Below are positions 45,367 through 55,380 of a stretch of DNA of 64,000 nt, piece after piece. The notes beneath the pieces were generated by a model, which saw only the letters and a program-made list of their open reading frames with translations, was not told where the DNA came from and ran no database searches. The stretch is from Nitzschia sp. DOCU1 (Eukaryota > Bacillariophyta > Bacillariophyceae > Bacillariales > Bacillariaceae). The first letter of the stretch is position 1; the number at the start of each line of letters is the position of its first letter. The position numbers and the translations under genes are program-made. The stretch is taken from positions 1,736,001-1,800,000 of the forward strand of contig OX595986.1 in the NCBI GenBank assembly GCA_951394045.1, in the 5' to 3' direction.

Positions 45367-48024
45367 ATGAAATTTCTTCTTTTGACGCTCCTCCTCTACG
45401 GAAAAGCGTTGTCCTTTCGACCAGTGTCACACCGCCCGAGGCAATATATTGTCCATGGATTGTCCATACGGCCGAAAGCGGCTCGTAAAGAATTGCCAGC
45501 ACAATATGTGTCCTTCCATCGGACTAGTACTCTCCTGGCTACGCCATCCAACTGGGCTCGAAACGACAAGAAAGTCGCCAGCCCAGAAGGGACGCCTCCC
45601 CGCAACGATGCCACCAAGGACGCCAAGAGGCGCAATTTCCATATTGTTCGTTTAGGAGAAAACAACGATTGGAGGGGCATTGAGAAGCTGTATTGGAAGG
45701 AGTCCGAGAAATTTAGTATTGTCAACATTTCCACCATGCTGTCTTGGCTCTCGAAGATGGATTGCCCCCCTGACGATTTTGAGAAGTTAATGCTGGATGT
45801 GGCTCAGTGGATTGACGACTATGGTGTTGAGAATGTTGACACTGGGCGCAAATCCTACATGCGAAGATCCACTCGTTCAATGAAGCTGTCAGCTACCGTG
45901 TTGGAACGGTTCAAGGTCATTCTACCGATGCGAGACGGGAAGGGTGACACAGTGTCGGAGGCAACAAAAGAGATCAACAAACGTCTCGTAGCAATGGGAA
46001 GGCAGCACGACTGGAAAGGAATCCTTGAGACTTGGCAGGCTGAGCGAGGTCAATTCAACGGAGTAAATTACGCAACGGCCACGAATCAGCTCGGGAAGGT
46101 TCCTTCACTGGATGTCCGGGATCCTCGTCTCGATGAGTTGCTGGAGGACATTGCAATTCATCTTCGGAACGGGGCAGCACTTGTGTGGGAAGCCAAGCAC
46201 CTGGCGAATATTCTTCATGCCATAGCAAAACGAAAGCTAAAATCCAAAGCTGCAGCTGCTCTATTCGATTTGATTCCAAAGATTCGTATTGTCAAGGAAG
46301 GAAACGCCCAAGACATCTCCAATACAGCGTGGGCCTTGGTAACCTATGGGGTCAACGACCCGGAATTGTTTCGGCTGATTGATGAGAAGTCAGATTATCT
46401 TGTTTCGAATGGGACACCGCAAGCTATAGCAAATACGGCATGGGCTTTTGCGACTTTGGGTTTCAAGAGTCCAGCTTTGTTTGCTGCGATTAATGAAAGA
46501 GCTGAATATCTTGTTTTGAATGGGACACCGCAAAATATAGCAAATGCGGCATGGGCATGTGCGACTTTGGGTTTGGAGTGTCCAGCCTTGTTCGCAGCCA
46601 TTAACGACAGGGCTGAATATCTTGTTGTGAATGGGAAACCACAAGCTATAGCAAATACGGCATGGGCTTTTGCGACTTCGGGCATCAAAAGTCCAGCCTT
46701 GTTCGCGGCAATTAACGACAGAGCTGAATATCTTGTTATGAATGGGAATCCGCAAGCTGTAGCAAATACGGCATGGGCGTGTGCGACTTTGGGTGACAAG
46801 TGTCCAGCGCTTTTCGCGGCCATTAATGAGAGAGCTGAATATCTTGTTGTGAATGGGAAACCACAAGCTATAGCAAATACGGCATGGGCTTTTGCGACTT
46901 CGGGCATCAAAAGTCCAGCCTTGTTCGCGGCAATTAACGACAGAGCTGAATATCTTGTTATGAATGGGAATCCGCAAGCTGTAGCAAATACGGCATGGGC
47001 GTGTGCGACTTTGGGTGACAAGTGTCCAGCGCTTTTCGCGGCCATTAATGAGAGAGCTGAATATCTTGTTTTGAATGGGACACCGCAGAATATAGCAAAT
47101 ACGGCATGGGCGTGTGCCACTTTGGGTGTCGAATGTCCAGCGTTGTTTGCTGCCATCAATGACAAAGCTGATTATCTAGTTTCAAATGGGAAACCACAAG
47201 CTATAGCAAATACGGCATGGGCATGTGCTACGTTGGGTGTAGAATGTCCAGCCTTGTTTGCTGCCATCAACGAAAGAGCTGAATACCTTGTTTTGGATGG
47301 AAACCCGCAAAGCATAGCAAATACGGCATGGGCGTGTGCGACTTTGGGTGTTGAGTGTTCATCTTTGTTTGAAGCCATCGATGAAAGATTTGAAGAACTG
47401 GCGTCAAATCTAGATCCACAATCGATTTCCAATCTTTGTTTTTCGCTTGCCATTCTTGATTATCTGGAAGATGATGGGAGGCTCTTTAAAGCGCTGTGGG
47501 AAGCAGCGCTTTCGTGCAATGACAAACTATCGGGCGTGAGGCACATGCAACTCCTTCAGTCGTATTGGATGGTGTCGACGGTTCTGGAAATACTGCCACC
47601 CTCGGTCAAATGGATGTCATCGATCGGCAATTTCACATTCGCTTCCAACGAATCTAAAATGCAGAAGGAAATGTCAGATTGTTTGCTCGACCTCGGCTTT
47701 GCTCACGAAGTTGAGGTATCCCCTTTTAAAGACGACAAGCTGAATGCCCAGGGCTTCTTGGCGATTGATGCAGCTTGCAAAGATCGAATGATTGCTATGG
47801 AATTCGATGGCCCATCCCACTTTTTGCGGGAGGCGGGAACCGGAAAGATTTTGGCAAAGGAGAATGGACTGACAAAAGCTAAACGGCGTCTGTTGCAGCG
47901 CCTCGGGTGGACAGTCGTGAACGTTCCGTACTTTGATTGGGAAACGGCGACGACCCGATTTGAACGAAAGAAGCTTTTACGAGACAAACTGAAAGCCGCA
48001 GGGGTTCCGATTCGGGAGCTGTAA
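45367..48024 (+). CDS. Plastid-targeted RAP-domain repeat protein
   Basis: 885 residues from the first ATG (MKFLLLTLLLYGKALSFRPV); the open frame extends upstream only to a TTG. The N-terminus is a signal peptide with Phe at the likely cleavage point (ALS-FRP), then a basic Ser/Arg-rich transit-like stretch, so import into the plastid is expected (inference). The middle (~350-685) is an array of 37-residue helical repeats, consensus PQAIANTAWACATLG..CPALFAAIN. These are the tandem helical repeats seen in stramenopile and apicomplexan RAP proteins, related in concept to octotricopeptide and FASTK arrays. The C-terminal RAP domain (~800-885) has FLAIDAACKDRMIAMEFDGP and RRLLQRLGWTVVNVPYFDW. Such proteins bind organelle RNA and control its processing or translation; the RAP fold resembles a nuclease. 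The RNA target is unknown. Confidence 0.9.
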   Translation: MKFLLLTLLLYGKALSFRPVSHRPRQYIVHGLSIRPKAARKELPAQYVSFHRTSTLLATPSNWARNDKKVASPEGTPPRNDATKDAKRRNFHIVRLGENNDWRGIEKLYWKESEKFSIVNISTMLSWLSKMDCPPDDFEKLMLDVAQWIDDYGVENVDTGRKSYMRRSTRSMKLSATVLERFKVILPMRDGKGDTVSEATKEINKRLVAMGRQHDWKGILETWQAERGQFNGVNYATATNQLGKVPSLDVRDPRLDELLEDIAIHLRNGAALVWEAKHLANILHAIAKRKLKSKAAAALFDLIPKIRIVKEGNAQDISNTAWALVTYGVNDPELFRLIDEKSDYLVSNGTPQAIANTAWAFATLGFKSPALFAAINERAEYLVLNGTPQNIANAAWACATLGLECPALFAAINDRAEYLVVNGKPQAIANTAWAFATSGIKSPALFAAINDRAEYLVMNGNPQAVANTAWACATLGDKCPALFAAINERAEYLVVNGKPQAIANTAWAFATSGIKSPALFAAINDRAEYLVMNGNPQAVANTAWACATLGDKCPALFAAINERAEYLVLNGTPQNIANTAWACATLGVECPALFAAINDKADYLVSNGKPQAIANTAWACATLGVECPALFAAINERAEYLVLDGNPQSIANTAWACATLGVECSSLFEAIDERFEELASNLDPQSISNLCFSLAILDYLEDDGRLFKALWEAALSCNDKLSGVRHMQLLQSYWMVSTVLEILPPSVKWMSSIGNFTFASNESKMQKEMSDCLLDLGFAHEVEVSPFKDDKLNAQGFLAIDAACKDRMIAMEFDGPSHFLREAGTGKILAKENGLTKAKRRLLQRLGWTVVNVPYFDWETATTRFERKKLLRDKLKAAGVPIREL
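46417..47415 (+). repeat. Nine tandem 111-bp units in the RAP gene
   Basis: Nine units of exactly 111 bp (37 codons) run without gaps from CCG at 46417; each begins Pro-Gln and contains the ANTAWA core. A more diverged half-conserved unit precedes the array and another (PQSISNLCFSLAIL) follows it. Units alternate between an AFAT..KSPA form and an ACAT..CPA form. Confidence 0.93.
46627..47070 (+). repeat. Perfect 222-bp tandem duplication
   Basis: 46627-46848 and 46849-47070 are identical at every base on direct comparison. Each copy is two 111-bp units (one AFATSG form and one ACATLGD form). The flanking 15 bases are also shared. This is a very recent duplication, or the two copies are kept identical by gene conversion. 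Confidence 0.95.
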
Positions 48025-48141
48025 TATTTCTCGAGTAGAAAACTTAAAGACGTACATTTTCGAACGGAAAGTAACTATTGGCCGTTCTATCTAATTACAC
48101 GAACGGTAGCGGAGCGTGTGACTCGGTAGTCGCCAATCAAC

Positions 48142-49205
48142 TCAATGCCGAGCTTTCTTTGACACCGGAGCTTCCTCCGTAGAATCTCGAAGCATGGAAA
48201 ACGAAAACCCACTCTTTTCTGGAATTGTCGTGCACATATCTTCCCACCCTTGGACGGCCCACCCGGCCTTTCCAAACGCATACGTGCCATAGCCTGCCTT
48301 CCAGCCATTTCGTCCATAGGATACCGCCAAACCCGCATATTCCCCCGACGACGATGTCGATATTCCAGCTCGTAGTCCTACGTGTTTCGGCCCCGCCGAC
48401 GTGGGTCCCCGCCGTTGCTGATCGGCCTTGGGGGTGGCCAATTTGACTTCTACGCTGCGTCCCTGAATACTCAATGGTTGCTGTTCAATCGCTCGCTGCG
48501 CTCCATTACTACCCTGTTCAAAAGTGACAAAGCCAAAGCAGCGGGAACGATTCGTTGCTTGATCTACCATGACAATTGCATCTACGACTGCCCCGAATTG
48601 TTCAAAGATTTCCTTGAGTTCATCGCGATCGATATTCGGAGGAATGCCTGAATCAGAAAAGGAAAGATTGAAACGTTCAGCCTAGCTAGAAAACGCAACA
48701 AACAGACACCGACCCTAACGAACGTACCTCCCACAAATACTTTATTTCCTTGTTGTTCAGGTGTCATTTTGGCATGGGGACTTTTCCCACTATCCGATCG
48801 TGTATCCCCCGCGTCACTGCCAGCGTGGGATGGTGTTGCCTTTTCATGAATCGATGGCGGCGCCACTCCCCTTGCTTGTGCCCGTTTCACATCGACAATT
48901 TTGTGATTGATTTCATGATTCGGTTCATTCATGACCAAATCTACAGTGGCCCCATCCTGAAAAACGACAAAGGCAAAGCCTCGTGGATCGCCCGTAACGC
49001 GATCTTTCATCACTTCGACTGATACCACCGGTCCATATTGTTCAAAGTGCCATCGCAAGGATTCTTCTGTGGTTTGCCAGGAAAGACCACCCACGAAAAT
49101 CTTGCCTTGATCGAGATTAGACGCGGCTGGTCGGCTGCTACCCTTGGGCGTGGAGGCGTCACCGCCCCCTGATCCGGCGCGGCCGTAATAACTCGTGTCT
49201 GCCAT
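48142..49205 (-). CDS. Two-RRM RNA-binding protein
   Basis: Exons 49205-48728 and 48647-48142 (80-bp intron, GTACGT...TTCAG) join to 327 residues; the join restores KVFVGG-IPPNIDRDEL at the start of the second RRM. RRM1 (~35-110) has KIFVGGLSW (RNP2) and RGFAFVVF (RNP1). RRM2 (~157-230) has KVFVGGIPP and RCFGFVTF. A short linker and a Gly/Ser/Tyr-containing tail follow. The arrangement is that of Musashi/DAZAP1/hnRNP A-type proteins, which bind single-stranded RNA in the nucleus or cytoplasm to control splicing, stability or translation. The start is a clear ATG. The gene converges on the RAP gene with a 117-bp gap and shares a divergent 512-bp region with uS9m. Confidence 0.92.
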
Positions 49206-49717
49206 TCCTTGAAGAAAGATTCGGCAACGATTTCAGGCTTGACTTCGATACGAGGCAACTCTTATCAAGCAGGTAGCAAGCAACAGCGTCGGAGAATGAA
49301 ACTTCTGCCGTGGATGGTTTATGAGGCGAGGGAATGACAAAGACAACAATCGAGATGCTCGAAACAACACACCTTTCGGCTGTCGTCCCATGGTGGTCGA
49401 AAGGGATCGAACACACGCGGACGGACGGTGGTCGTGTGTGTATGCCGGTATCCAAACATGCGCCCTCCGAAGGATCGATTGAGTCGTTTTGACTTATCGG
49501 ATCTGAATAATTGCCCGGTAACGTCCGAAAACGTCTGTCTATCCCCCGTCACCCAGCCAAGCAAGATTTTGCGGACCACGAGATGCGACGATGACGATGA
49601 TGATAGTAGTGCATCAAAACGAAAGGGAAGGCGTTGAGAGTGCTCGTACTAAATTCTGCATTTCCGTACTGAACATCCTCCGTTACACCTGGCGAGTCAA
49701 ACAAGCAGAAATCAAGA
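49206..49717. other. Divergent promoter region
   Basis: 512 bp between the two-RRM gene (minus) and the uS9m gene (plus). No named motif or coding signal was recognised. Confidence 0.45.
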
Positions 49718-50626
49718 ATGCATCGGTGGATGTCAACGACGCTGTTGCGGTCATCATCTGCTGGCGGCTGGCGGCGGTCCGTGCCGACGCTGTCTCACAA
49801 TGGTGCAGCAGGGCAGTATATGGGCGATGATCGGACCACATGGTCTACCACCGTTTCTAGTAGGACTGGATCAGTAGCTTTCTTTTCCTCGCCTTCGTCT
49901 CCTGGTAGCTCACAATGGCTTCGTCGTGCTCCTGCCAAGGAAGAATCCGCCGATACTTCGTCACGACGGCCCTGGCGGACACATGCCGTATCCTTGGAAC
50001 TGGGAGAATACCCTGACATGGAAGACGATGATGATATTGATGCCATTCGTAGTCGAGATCTCATGGAAGTCGACGATGGTGATTTTGCTGCCTCGGAAAA
50101 GCCAGGCAAGACGTGGCACGAGGAAGAAATGGACCTAGCCCAGCAAGTCAAGGCGTTACAAGATGAGACGGACGAACAAAAGAAGCGATGGCTTGAAAAC
50201 GCCAAGCCTCCGGTTCGAAAGCCCGTCATTGACGAGCTTGGAAGGGCCTATGGACGAGGAGGACGCAAAACGGCTTCGGCTCGAGTTTGGATTCAACCGG
50301 GCCTGGGGCATGTAGTAGTAAATCGCCAAGACTTGACCGATTACTTTCAGCGAACGACCGATCGAGAGCTCGTCTTGGCTCCTTTGGCGGCTACGGCTAC
50401 GTGTGGAAAATTTGATGTCACTGCCATGGTAATGGGAGGTGGATTAACGGGACAAGCGGGAGCCATTCGACACGGCTTGGCTCGGGCTCTGAATCATTAC
50501 AATCCCGATGTCTATCGACCACCATTGAAACGGCTAGGATACTTGACGAGAGACCCTCGCAAGGTGGAACGAAAGAAGGTTGGTCATATCAAGGCTCGAA
50601 AGAAGCCTCAATGGGTCAAGCGTTAA
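49718..50626 (+). CDS. MRPS9: Mitochondrial ribosomal protein uS9
   Basis: 302 residues. The first ~40 residues are Arg/Ser-rich and lack acidic residues (MHRWMSTTLLRSSSAGGWRR), typical of a mitochondrial presequence. An acidic linker spans ~90-150. The conserved uS9 domain fills the C-terminal ~130 residues: GRAYGRGGRKTASARVWIQP, VNRQDLTDYF, GGGLTGQAGAIRHGLARAL, and the terminal basic tail ending KARKKPQWVKR that reaches the ribosomal P-site. No signal peptide of plastid type is present, which favours the mitochondrion over the plastid. uS9 is part of the small-subunit head. Convergent with COQ3, 70 bp apart. Confidence 0.93.
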   Translation: MHRWMSTTLLRSSSAGGWRRSVPTLSHNGAAGQYMGDDRTTWSTTVSSRTGSVAFFSSPSSPGSSQWLRRAPAKEESADTSSRRPWRTHAVSLELGEYPDMEDDDDIDAIRSRDLMEVDDGDFAASEKPGKTWHEEEMDLAQQVKALQDETDEQKKRWLENAKPPVRKPVIDELGRAYGRGGRKTASARVWIQPGLGHVVVNRQDLTDYFQRTTDRELVLAPLAATATCGKFDVTAMVMGGGLTGQAGAIRHGLARALNHYNPDVYRPPLKRLGYLTRDPRKVERKKVGHIKARKKPQWVKR

Positions 50627-50696
50627 AATAATAGGAGTGAATGCTATTATCGCTAGAAAGAATTCTAGTCCGCCTTAAGACTGCCGGGAGTCCAGG

Positions 50697-51584
50697 CTAT
50701 TGTTTAGTTTCAGGTTCTTCGGAAACCTTTTGGTATGTGCCAATCCAGTTAACGTCGACATCCTTTTCATCTAATCGCCAATTCCACTTGCCAAAGAATG
50801 GTGGCGAAGTCACGACCATGCCAGCCACATGCATCTGAGAAAAGCCATTTTGTCGCATTAGCCCCTTCACGTCTTGCGGAGAACGAAATTGATTCCAATC
50901 ATGCGTGCCTACTGGCAAGTAGCCCATGATATATTCTGCTCCCCATATTGCCACCAGTTTGCTTTTTAAGGTCTGATTCAACGTAGACAGAAAGAGTTTG
51001 CCGTCGGGTTTGAGCAATGCATGAATCGACGAGAGCACCGAATTCGGGTCGGTCACGTGTTCGAGTACTTCCAAAAGACAAATGATATCATATTGTTCTT
51101 GCTCGCCCTTGCTTGCGGCGGCTAACTCTTCTACAGAGCTACCTCCTCGAAAGTCAATGGATCGAGTTCGTGGATCTAATCGAGAATGCAATCGGGCCGC
51201 CTCTACCAAATCATGGGAAGGATCCACTGCCGTCACTGTGGCCCCCAGTCGCGCCAGACTTTCCGACAAGAGCCCCCCACCACAGCCCACATCCAATGCT
51301 TTGAATCCTGCCAAGGGTAATTTTTCATCGTCTTTCTTCAGTACTTGATCTTGAATATATTGCATTCGGATCGCATTCATTCCAATCAACGGATTTTCTC
51401 GTGGATCCCACCAGGTTTTGGACAATGCCGAAAATTTGCCCACCTCTTCCGACGACACCGAGGAAAATTGTTGTAAATGCTGTTGAGAGTACGCTTTATT
51501 TCCAACCACGGCTTGCCGACCAAGAAGGTTGGGCAAGAACGAATCCGCCAGAATTCGTTTTGTCCCACGTCGACACAGCGCCAT
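50697..51584 (-). CDS. COQ3: Ubiquinone biosynthesis O-methyltransferase COQ3
   Basis: 295 residues. A basic N-terminal presequence (MALCRRGTKRILADSFLPNL) suggests mitochondrial import. The family signature follows: EVGKFSALSKTWWDPRENPL, then NAIRMQYI, SAM-binding motif I LDVGCGGGLLSESLARLGA, VTAVDPS with the acidic ribose-binding Asp, and ICLLEVLEHVTDP. YIMGYLPVGTHDWNQF is the conserved late motif of UbiG/COQ3. The enzyme performs both O-methylations of the ubiquinone ring using SAM. It usually acts in a matrix-side inner-membrane complex with other COQ proteins. Length is in the family range and no residue appears missing. Confidence 0.96.
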   Translation of the reverse strand: MALCRRGTKRILADSFLPNLLGRQAVVGNKAYSQQHLQQFSSVSSEEVGKFSALSKTWWDPRENPLIGMNAIRMQYIQDQVLKKDDEKLPLAGFKALDVGCGGGLLSESLARLGATVTAVDPSHDLVEAARLHSRLDPRTRSIDFRGGSSVEELAAASKGEQEQYDIICLLEVLEHVTDPNSVLSSIHALLKPDGKLFLSTLNQTLKSKLVAIWGAEYIMGYLPVGTHDWNQFRSPQDVKGLMRQNGFSQMHVAGMVVTSPPFFGKWNWRLDEKDVDVNWIGTYQKVSEEPETKQ

Positions 51585-52243
51585 TGTCGTCGGATAGCTG
51601 GATTTATAATACCGTTACTCTGTTGCGAAGCAATCCAAAATGTATCTGTTTTCAATCAATGCGCAAAGATTGAATTTCTTCGTTCCGGCTAGTGGAGACG
51701 ATGCTCTCCAACATTATGACGAGAGGACGAGAGCGTTGCTGACTTCCTCGTTGACCACAACAACAAAAATGAAGAAAGCGTCTTTCATACGTTACCGCGC
51801 GAAGTCAGAAGTTTCGATTGGTTCTGTCGTACGTTGATCGTGGTTAACGATCATTACGAAGTCCTACGTACATTGGACAAATGAGTCAAAGCGTATGAAG
51901 TCTTGGGGCATATATTCAAAATGAGCGAAAGGTCAATATGACGAGGTTTCAATTTCTTCGCCATCGTCGATGTTATGCCAACGCACGTCGTTTGCCATGG
52001 GAGTTTCACAACGATGTACATTATCACCATCTTAATGTCTGAAGAAATATATGTTCAAAGTTACCACCTCACTACGGCACCTTAATTATTGACCCTATTA
52101 GATGTAACGGAAAAGATGCCGCGTAGTTGAAGCGGTTGCAAGCTCACAATTTCACGGAAGGCTGATCGTCATTTTCTTCTGCTGGTTCTTGACGTGACTC
52201 GTCATATTTTTTCGCGTTTCATCCCAGTCACTTGACAAAGACA
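51585..52243. other. Divergent intergenic region
   Basis: 659 bp between COQ3 (minus) and the orphan membrane protein (plus). It is AT-richer toward 52040-52130. No open frame with protein-like composition. Confidence 0.45.
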
Positions 52244-53587
52244 ATGTTGCATTCAAAACACAACCACAAAAGCAATATTCTTCCTGCCAGACCTACTAGT
52301 TCTTCATCCAACAGTATGTCTAAGAAGCAGCAGAAAATCGGACTTGCCAAGAGCGTTTCCCTCGATGAGGAGGAAATCGACGAAACGACCAGCATGGAAG
52401 CGGAGACCTTTCTGGAATCGTACGAAGAAATGTTGCGACAACAAAAGGAGGAACTGGAGGTGACATTACGCCACTTGGAACCACTGCTGGAGCTTTTGGA
52501 GAGCAAACGTAATATGTCTTCTCGTAGTACTGCAAGCAATCAAGCGGGCCTATTCACGCGAGAGTTCTCATACGCTAGCTTGAAGCAAGCTCTACAAGAG
52601 ATTGAAGATGACGATTCACTCCGATTTGTCGCGGCCGATCTGCAGTGGAAGTTGGTACTGCAGCTTTTGACGGAAAACGTCATTTCGGATGAAGATACTA
52701 TTTCGTGGGCAGAGATTGTCATGTGCTATCGAACTTGCATCATTGGCATGCAGACACTGGATCAAACGCCTGAGCAAAATGAACTTCGAAATCGTGTTCG
52801 ACACCGATCATTGCACATGTTGTCTTCCTTCCGGGCTGATGGGGCGAAATCAAACGGATCTTCTCTGACGAAGCCGCGCCGATCAAGCGTCTTTGAATCT
52901 GTGGAAATGCTGTTCATCGTGGGATCGCTCGTCCTTCTAGGGACAGTTGCATTCTCTGGGGTTATGAACGGTGTTGGTGTCACGAGCTCTGGAAGCACTG
53001 GCACTAGCATTGACACTTATTATCAGATGCCGCTCATCCCAGGGCCACATGTAGAGCCCTTCTCGACCGAACAAATGATCATTCCAGGACCACATGTTCG
53101 TCCTAATGTCGAGATGTTCCTCATTCCTGGCCCCGCTGTTCCACCGTTCTACGTGGCAGATGTCGAAGTAAACAGTCAGCCGACGACTTTGCCACCAGTT
53201 TCAGTCCGGGACAATTCCGAGCAAGAACTGTCTCGCACCGCGATTCCTCCATTGGGAGGACCACTACAATCTCGGAAACGAAGGCTTGCACCAAGCCAAG
53301 GAAACTTTGCAAGGAACGAGGAGGCAGTTAGATTCCTACAGAGAGCTCCCAAACAAGGCACCAACTTGAACAAAAACGCTTTGACTGTGGGAGCCGCCGC
53401 GGGGGCGACGTTAGTGGCTGGTGCCCTCACTCCAATCAGGGCATCACTTGCAGCTGCATTGGGAACTACGCTTCCAGGGCTTTTACCCATTGGAGCAACC
53501 GTCATCTTTTCGACGTTGCTAGCTCATGGAATCCACAATTGGTTGGGTTCAGTATTGGCCAAGTTTCGAAGGGCACGGCAGAACTAA
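52244..53587 (+). CDS. Orphan membrane protein with IPGPHV repeats
   Basis: 447 residues from the first ATG. An N-terminal helical region (~25-90) is Glu-rich and probably coiled coil (EETFL..YEEMLRQQKEELE). A membrane segment lies at ~222-245 (MLFIVGSLVLLGTVAFSGVM). It is followed by three short repeats of the form IPGP(H/A)V.P at ~260-305 (LIPGPHVEPF, IIPGPHVRPN, LIPGPAVPPF). The C-terminus has a long Gly/Ala-rich hydrophobic stretch (~380-440) that could form one or two helices (GAAAGATLVAGALTPIRASL). There are no catalytic motifs and I do not recognise the family. Location and function cannot be stated beyond membrane association. Confidence 0.75.
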   Translation: MLHSKHNHKSNILPARPTSSSSNSMSKKQQKIGLAKSVSLDEEEIDETTSMEAETFLESYEEMLRQQKEELEVTLRHLEPLLELLESKRNMSSRSTASNQAGLFTREFSYASLKQALQEIEDDDSLRFVAADLQWKLVLQLLTENVISDEDTISWAEIVMCYRTCIIGMQTLDQTPEQNELRNRVRHRSLHMLSSFRADGAKSNGSSLTKPRRSSVFESVEMLFIVGSLVLLGTVAFSGVMNGVGVTSSGSTGTSIDTYYQMPLIPGPHVEPFSTEQMIIPGPHVRPNVEMFLIPGPAVPPFYVADVEVNSQPTTLPPVSVRDNSEQELSRTAIPPLGGPLQSRKRRLAPSQGNFARNEEAVRFLQRAPKQGTNLNKNALTVGAAAGATLVAGALTPIRASLAAALGTTLPGLLPIGATVIFSTLLAHGIHNWLGSVLAKFRRARQN

Positions 53588-54038
53588 GCTGAGGGACTGT
53601 CATACTGTGAGACATTCCGGTCTAATAGATTGCATATTGCTACATTTTCATTTTTGTATTCGACGCTATCAGCCTGCTATAGTAGCTAGGACTTGATTGA
53701 GAATTCTGCTAGGTGTTGCGGCAAAACGATTCTATCTCTTTGCGTTGCGATCTCACGTCGCGTCGTAGTCTAGTCAGTCGAAATAGTCATTGAAAGTACT
53801 TATTTAGTGTTCCTGTCGGCAGCAAAAATGGCGCGTTGTAATCTTGAGTCGTACTAGTCATATGCCGAAAGTCAACAACACAAAAAATACACGTCAGCGA
53901 TGAAGTTTTGGATACTATTCGATCTTCTCGGCAGTAGCTATCCTGCATAAAGGAGTAAACTTCACTTGTTGCGACGACGGCGACTCCTCTCTCTTTGGCA
54001 TTGTCGTTCTACCAGCATTCTTTACCAAACCCGACGAT
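53588..54038. other. Intergenic region
   Basis: 451 bp between two plus-strand genes. No coding signal or repeat recognised. Confidence 0.45.
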
Positions 54039-55290
54039 ATGATTGATTCTGGCATGCGGATCATCTCCCGGCTCTTGTTGATTACAATTGTGGCAGAAGG
54101 ATGGACGATTCAACCACAATCACATCGACCATGCACACAGCTGAAGGCGGCAGGAGGATTTTTGGATGGACTCAACACCGTGTTCAACAACAATAATAAA
54201 GGGCAATCTTCTTCCCGCTTTTGCAAGGCCAAGGAGCTGATGAAAGACTTGGTGCAAGAAGAGCGCTGCTTTGCGACGGATGCTGGAGCATTGACATTTG
54301 GAGAAGCATGTGCCATTAATGTCGTCTACGAAGATTGCTTTGAACCCCAGCCATTTGTCGGAAAAACTGTAAGCACGGCTAGAAGAGTCTAAAAACGTTT
54401 GGAATATTTTCCAGTTTCTGACGAGCCTTTTGGCTAATGCTCTTTTCTATTTTTTAGGACGTGACCAATCACATGAGAGCCAAAGTGGAAAAACGAAAAG
54501 GACGGGGAGATGTTCGAATTGATCGCATTAGTGACGGCGATTCGGCTTGTGGATTTGCTTGGACATGGGTGAGCGGAAATGAAGAAGGACTTCGAGGCAC
54601 CACCTTTGTCGAATTGAACCAAAATGGAGAGATTCAATATGTGCGAGAAATTCCAGAACCATTGTACAAACCTGGTGACTTGACGTTGGAGTTGCTCAAG
54701 GCTGTCACAAAAGGAGCAGAACCCAAACCACCCAAAAAGTTTGAGAAGCGAACGCCTACAACAGCAAATGAAGTGGCAAAGTATTTGTTTCTAGATGTTC
54801 AGGGCGGAGATGTGGACGAGAGTATGCGATTGTTTGATGAATCGATTGTATACCGAGATTTCAACTATGACGAAACGCTCAAGGGAAAAGCACAAGTGAG
54901 AAAGTTCATTGAAGATTTTTCCTTTCCAGGAATTGAATTCCGGCCGGAGCGATTTGATGATGGTATTGATAGTACTTGCTTTACCTGGGATGTGTGCTTG
55001 GATGGGGCGGAGGAAACAATCAAGGGAATTTCCTTTTATGAGTTGGATCCTAAAACGAGATTGGTTCGGTATGGTACGTAGCGTGACCGCCAACAGGCGA
55101 TGGATTGATACCATCAAGTGTTGTTGCTCACATTCTCTCCGACAACGATCGTCTTTTTTCCAACACAGTCCGAGATGTGCCAGAATCAGCAATCAAGCCT
55201 GCCCCGCTGGGAAAGATTGCGCGGGATTTTCGCCCGGGTCTAGGCGTATTCCAAGGAGTTCCAATCGGAAGTCGTCCAGGTGGAATGTAG
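54039..55290 (+). CDS. Plastid-type protein with two NTF2-like (SnoaL) domains
   Basis: Exons 54039-54368, 54458-55073 and 55169-55290 (introns 89 and 95 bp) join to 355 residues. The N-terminus has a signal-like helix (MRIISRLLLITIVAEG) followed by Trp, an aromatic accepted at the plastid cleavage point. Two related alpha+beta units follow. The first (~60-195) reads FGEACAINVVYEDCF, FVGKT-DVTNHMRAKV, CGFAWTWV, GTTFVEL. The second (~215-320) reads GGDVDESMRLFDESIVYRDF, LKGKAQVRKFIEDF, CFTWDVCLDG, GISFYEL. Each has the pattern of SnoaL-like polyketide-cyclase-fold proteins, a cone-shaped ligand pocket. The third exon supplies the conserved tail VRDVPESAIKPAPLG. Ligand and reaction are unknown. 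An internal duplication of one domain is evident. Confidence 0.8.
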
Positions 55291-55380
55291 ACAAAGAGTT
55301 GGCGAACTAATAATCTATTTCGCTAGTCTATTGCACAGAAAATTTCGCACTACTCGAACTCGTTCTAAGTAATGTAAAGT

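Noticed and set aside
46390..47165. Antisense repetitive frames opposite the RAP array
   Set aside because: They mirror the repeat units on the other strand and have no independent support.
46417..47415. Regular 111-bp repeats as a possible CRISPR-like array
   Set aside because: The whole unit is coding and conserved with no spacers, and it lies inside an intact eukaryotic gene.
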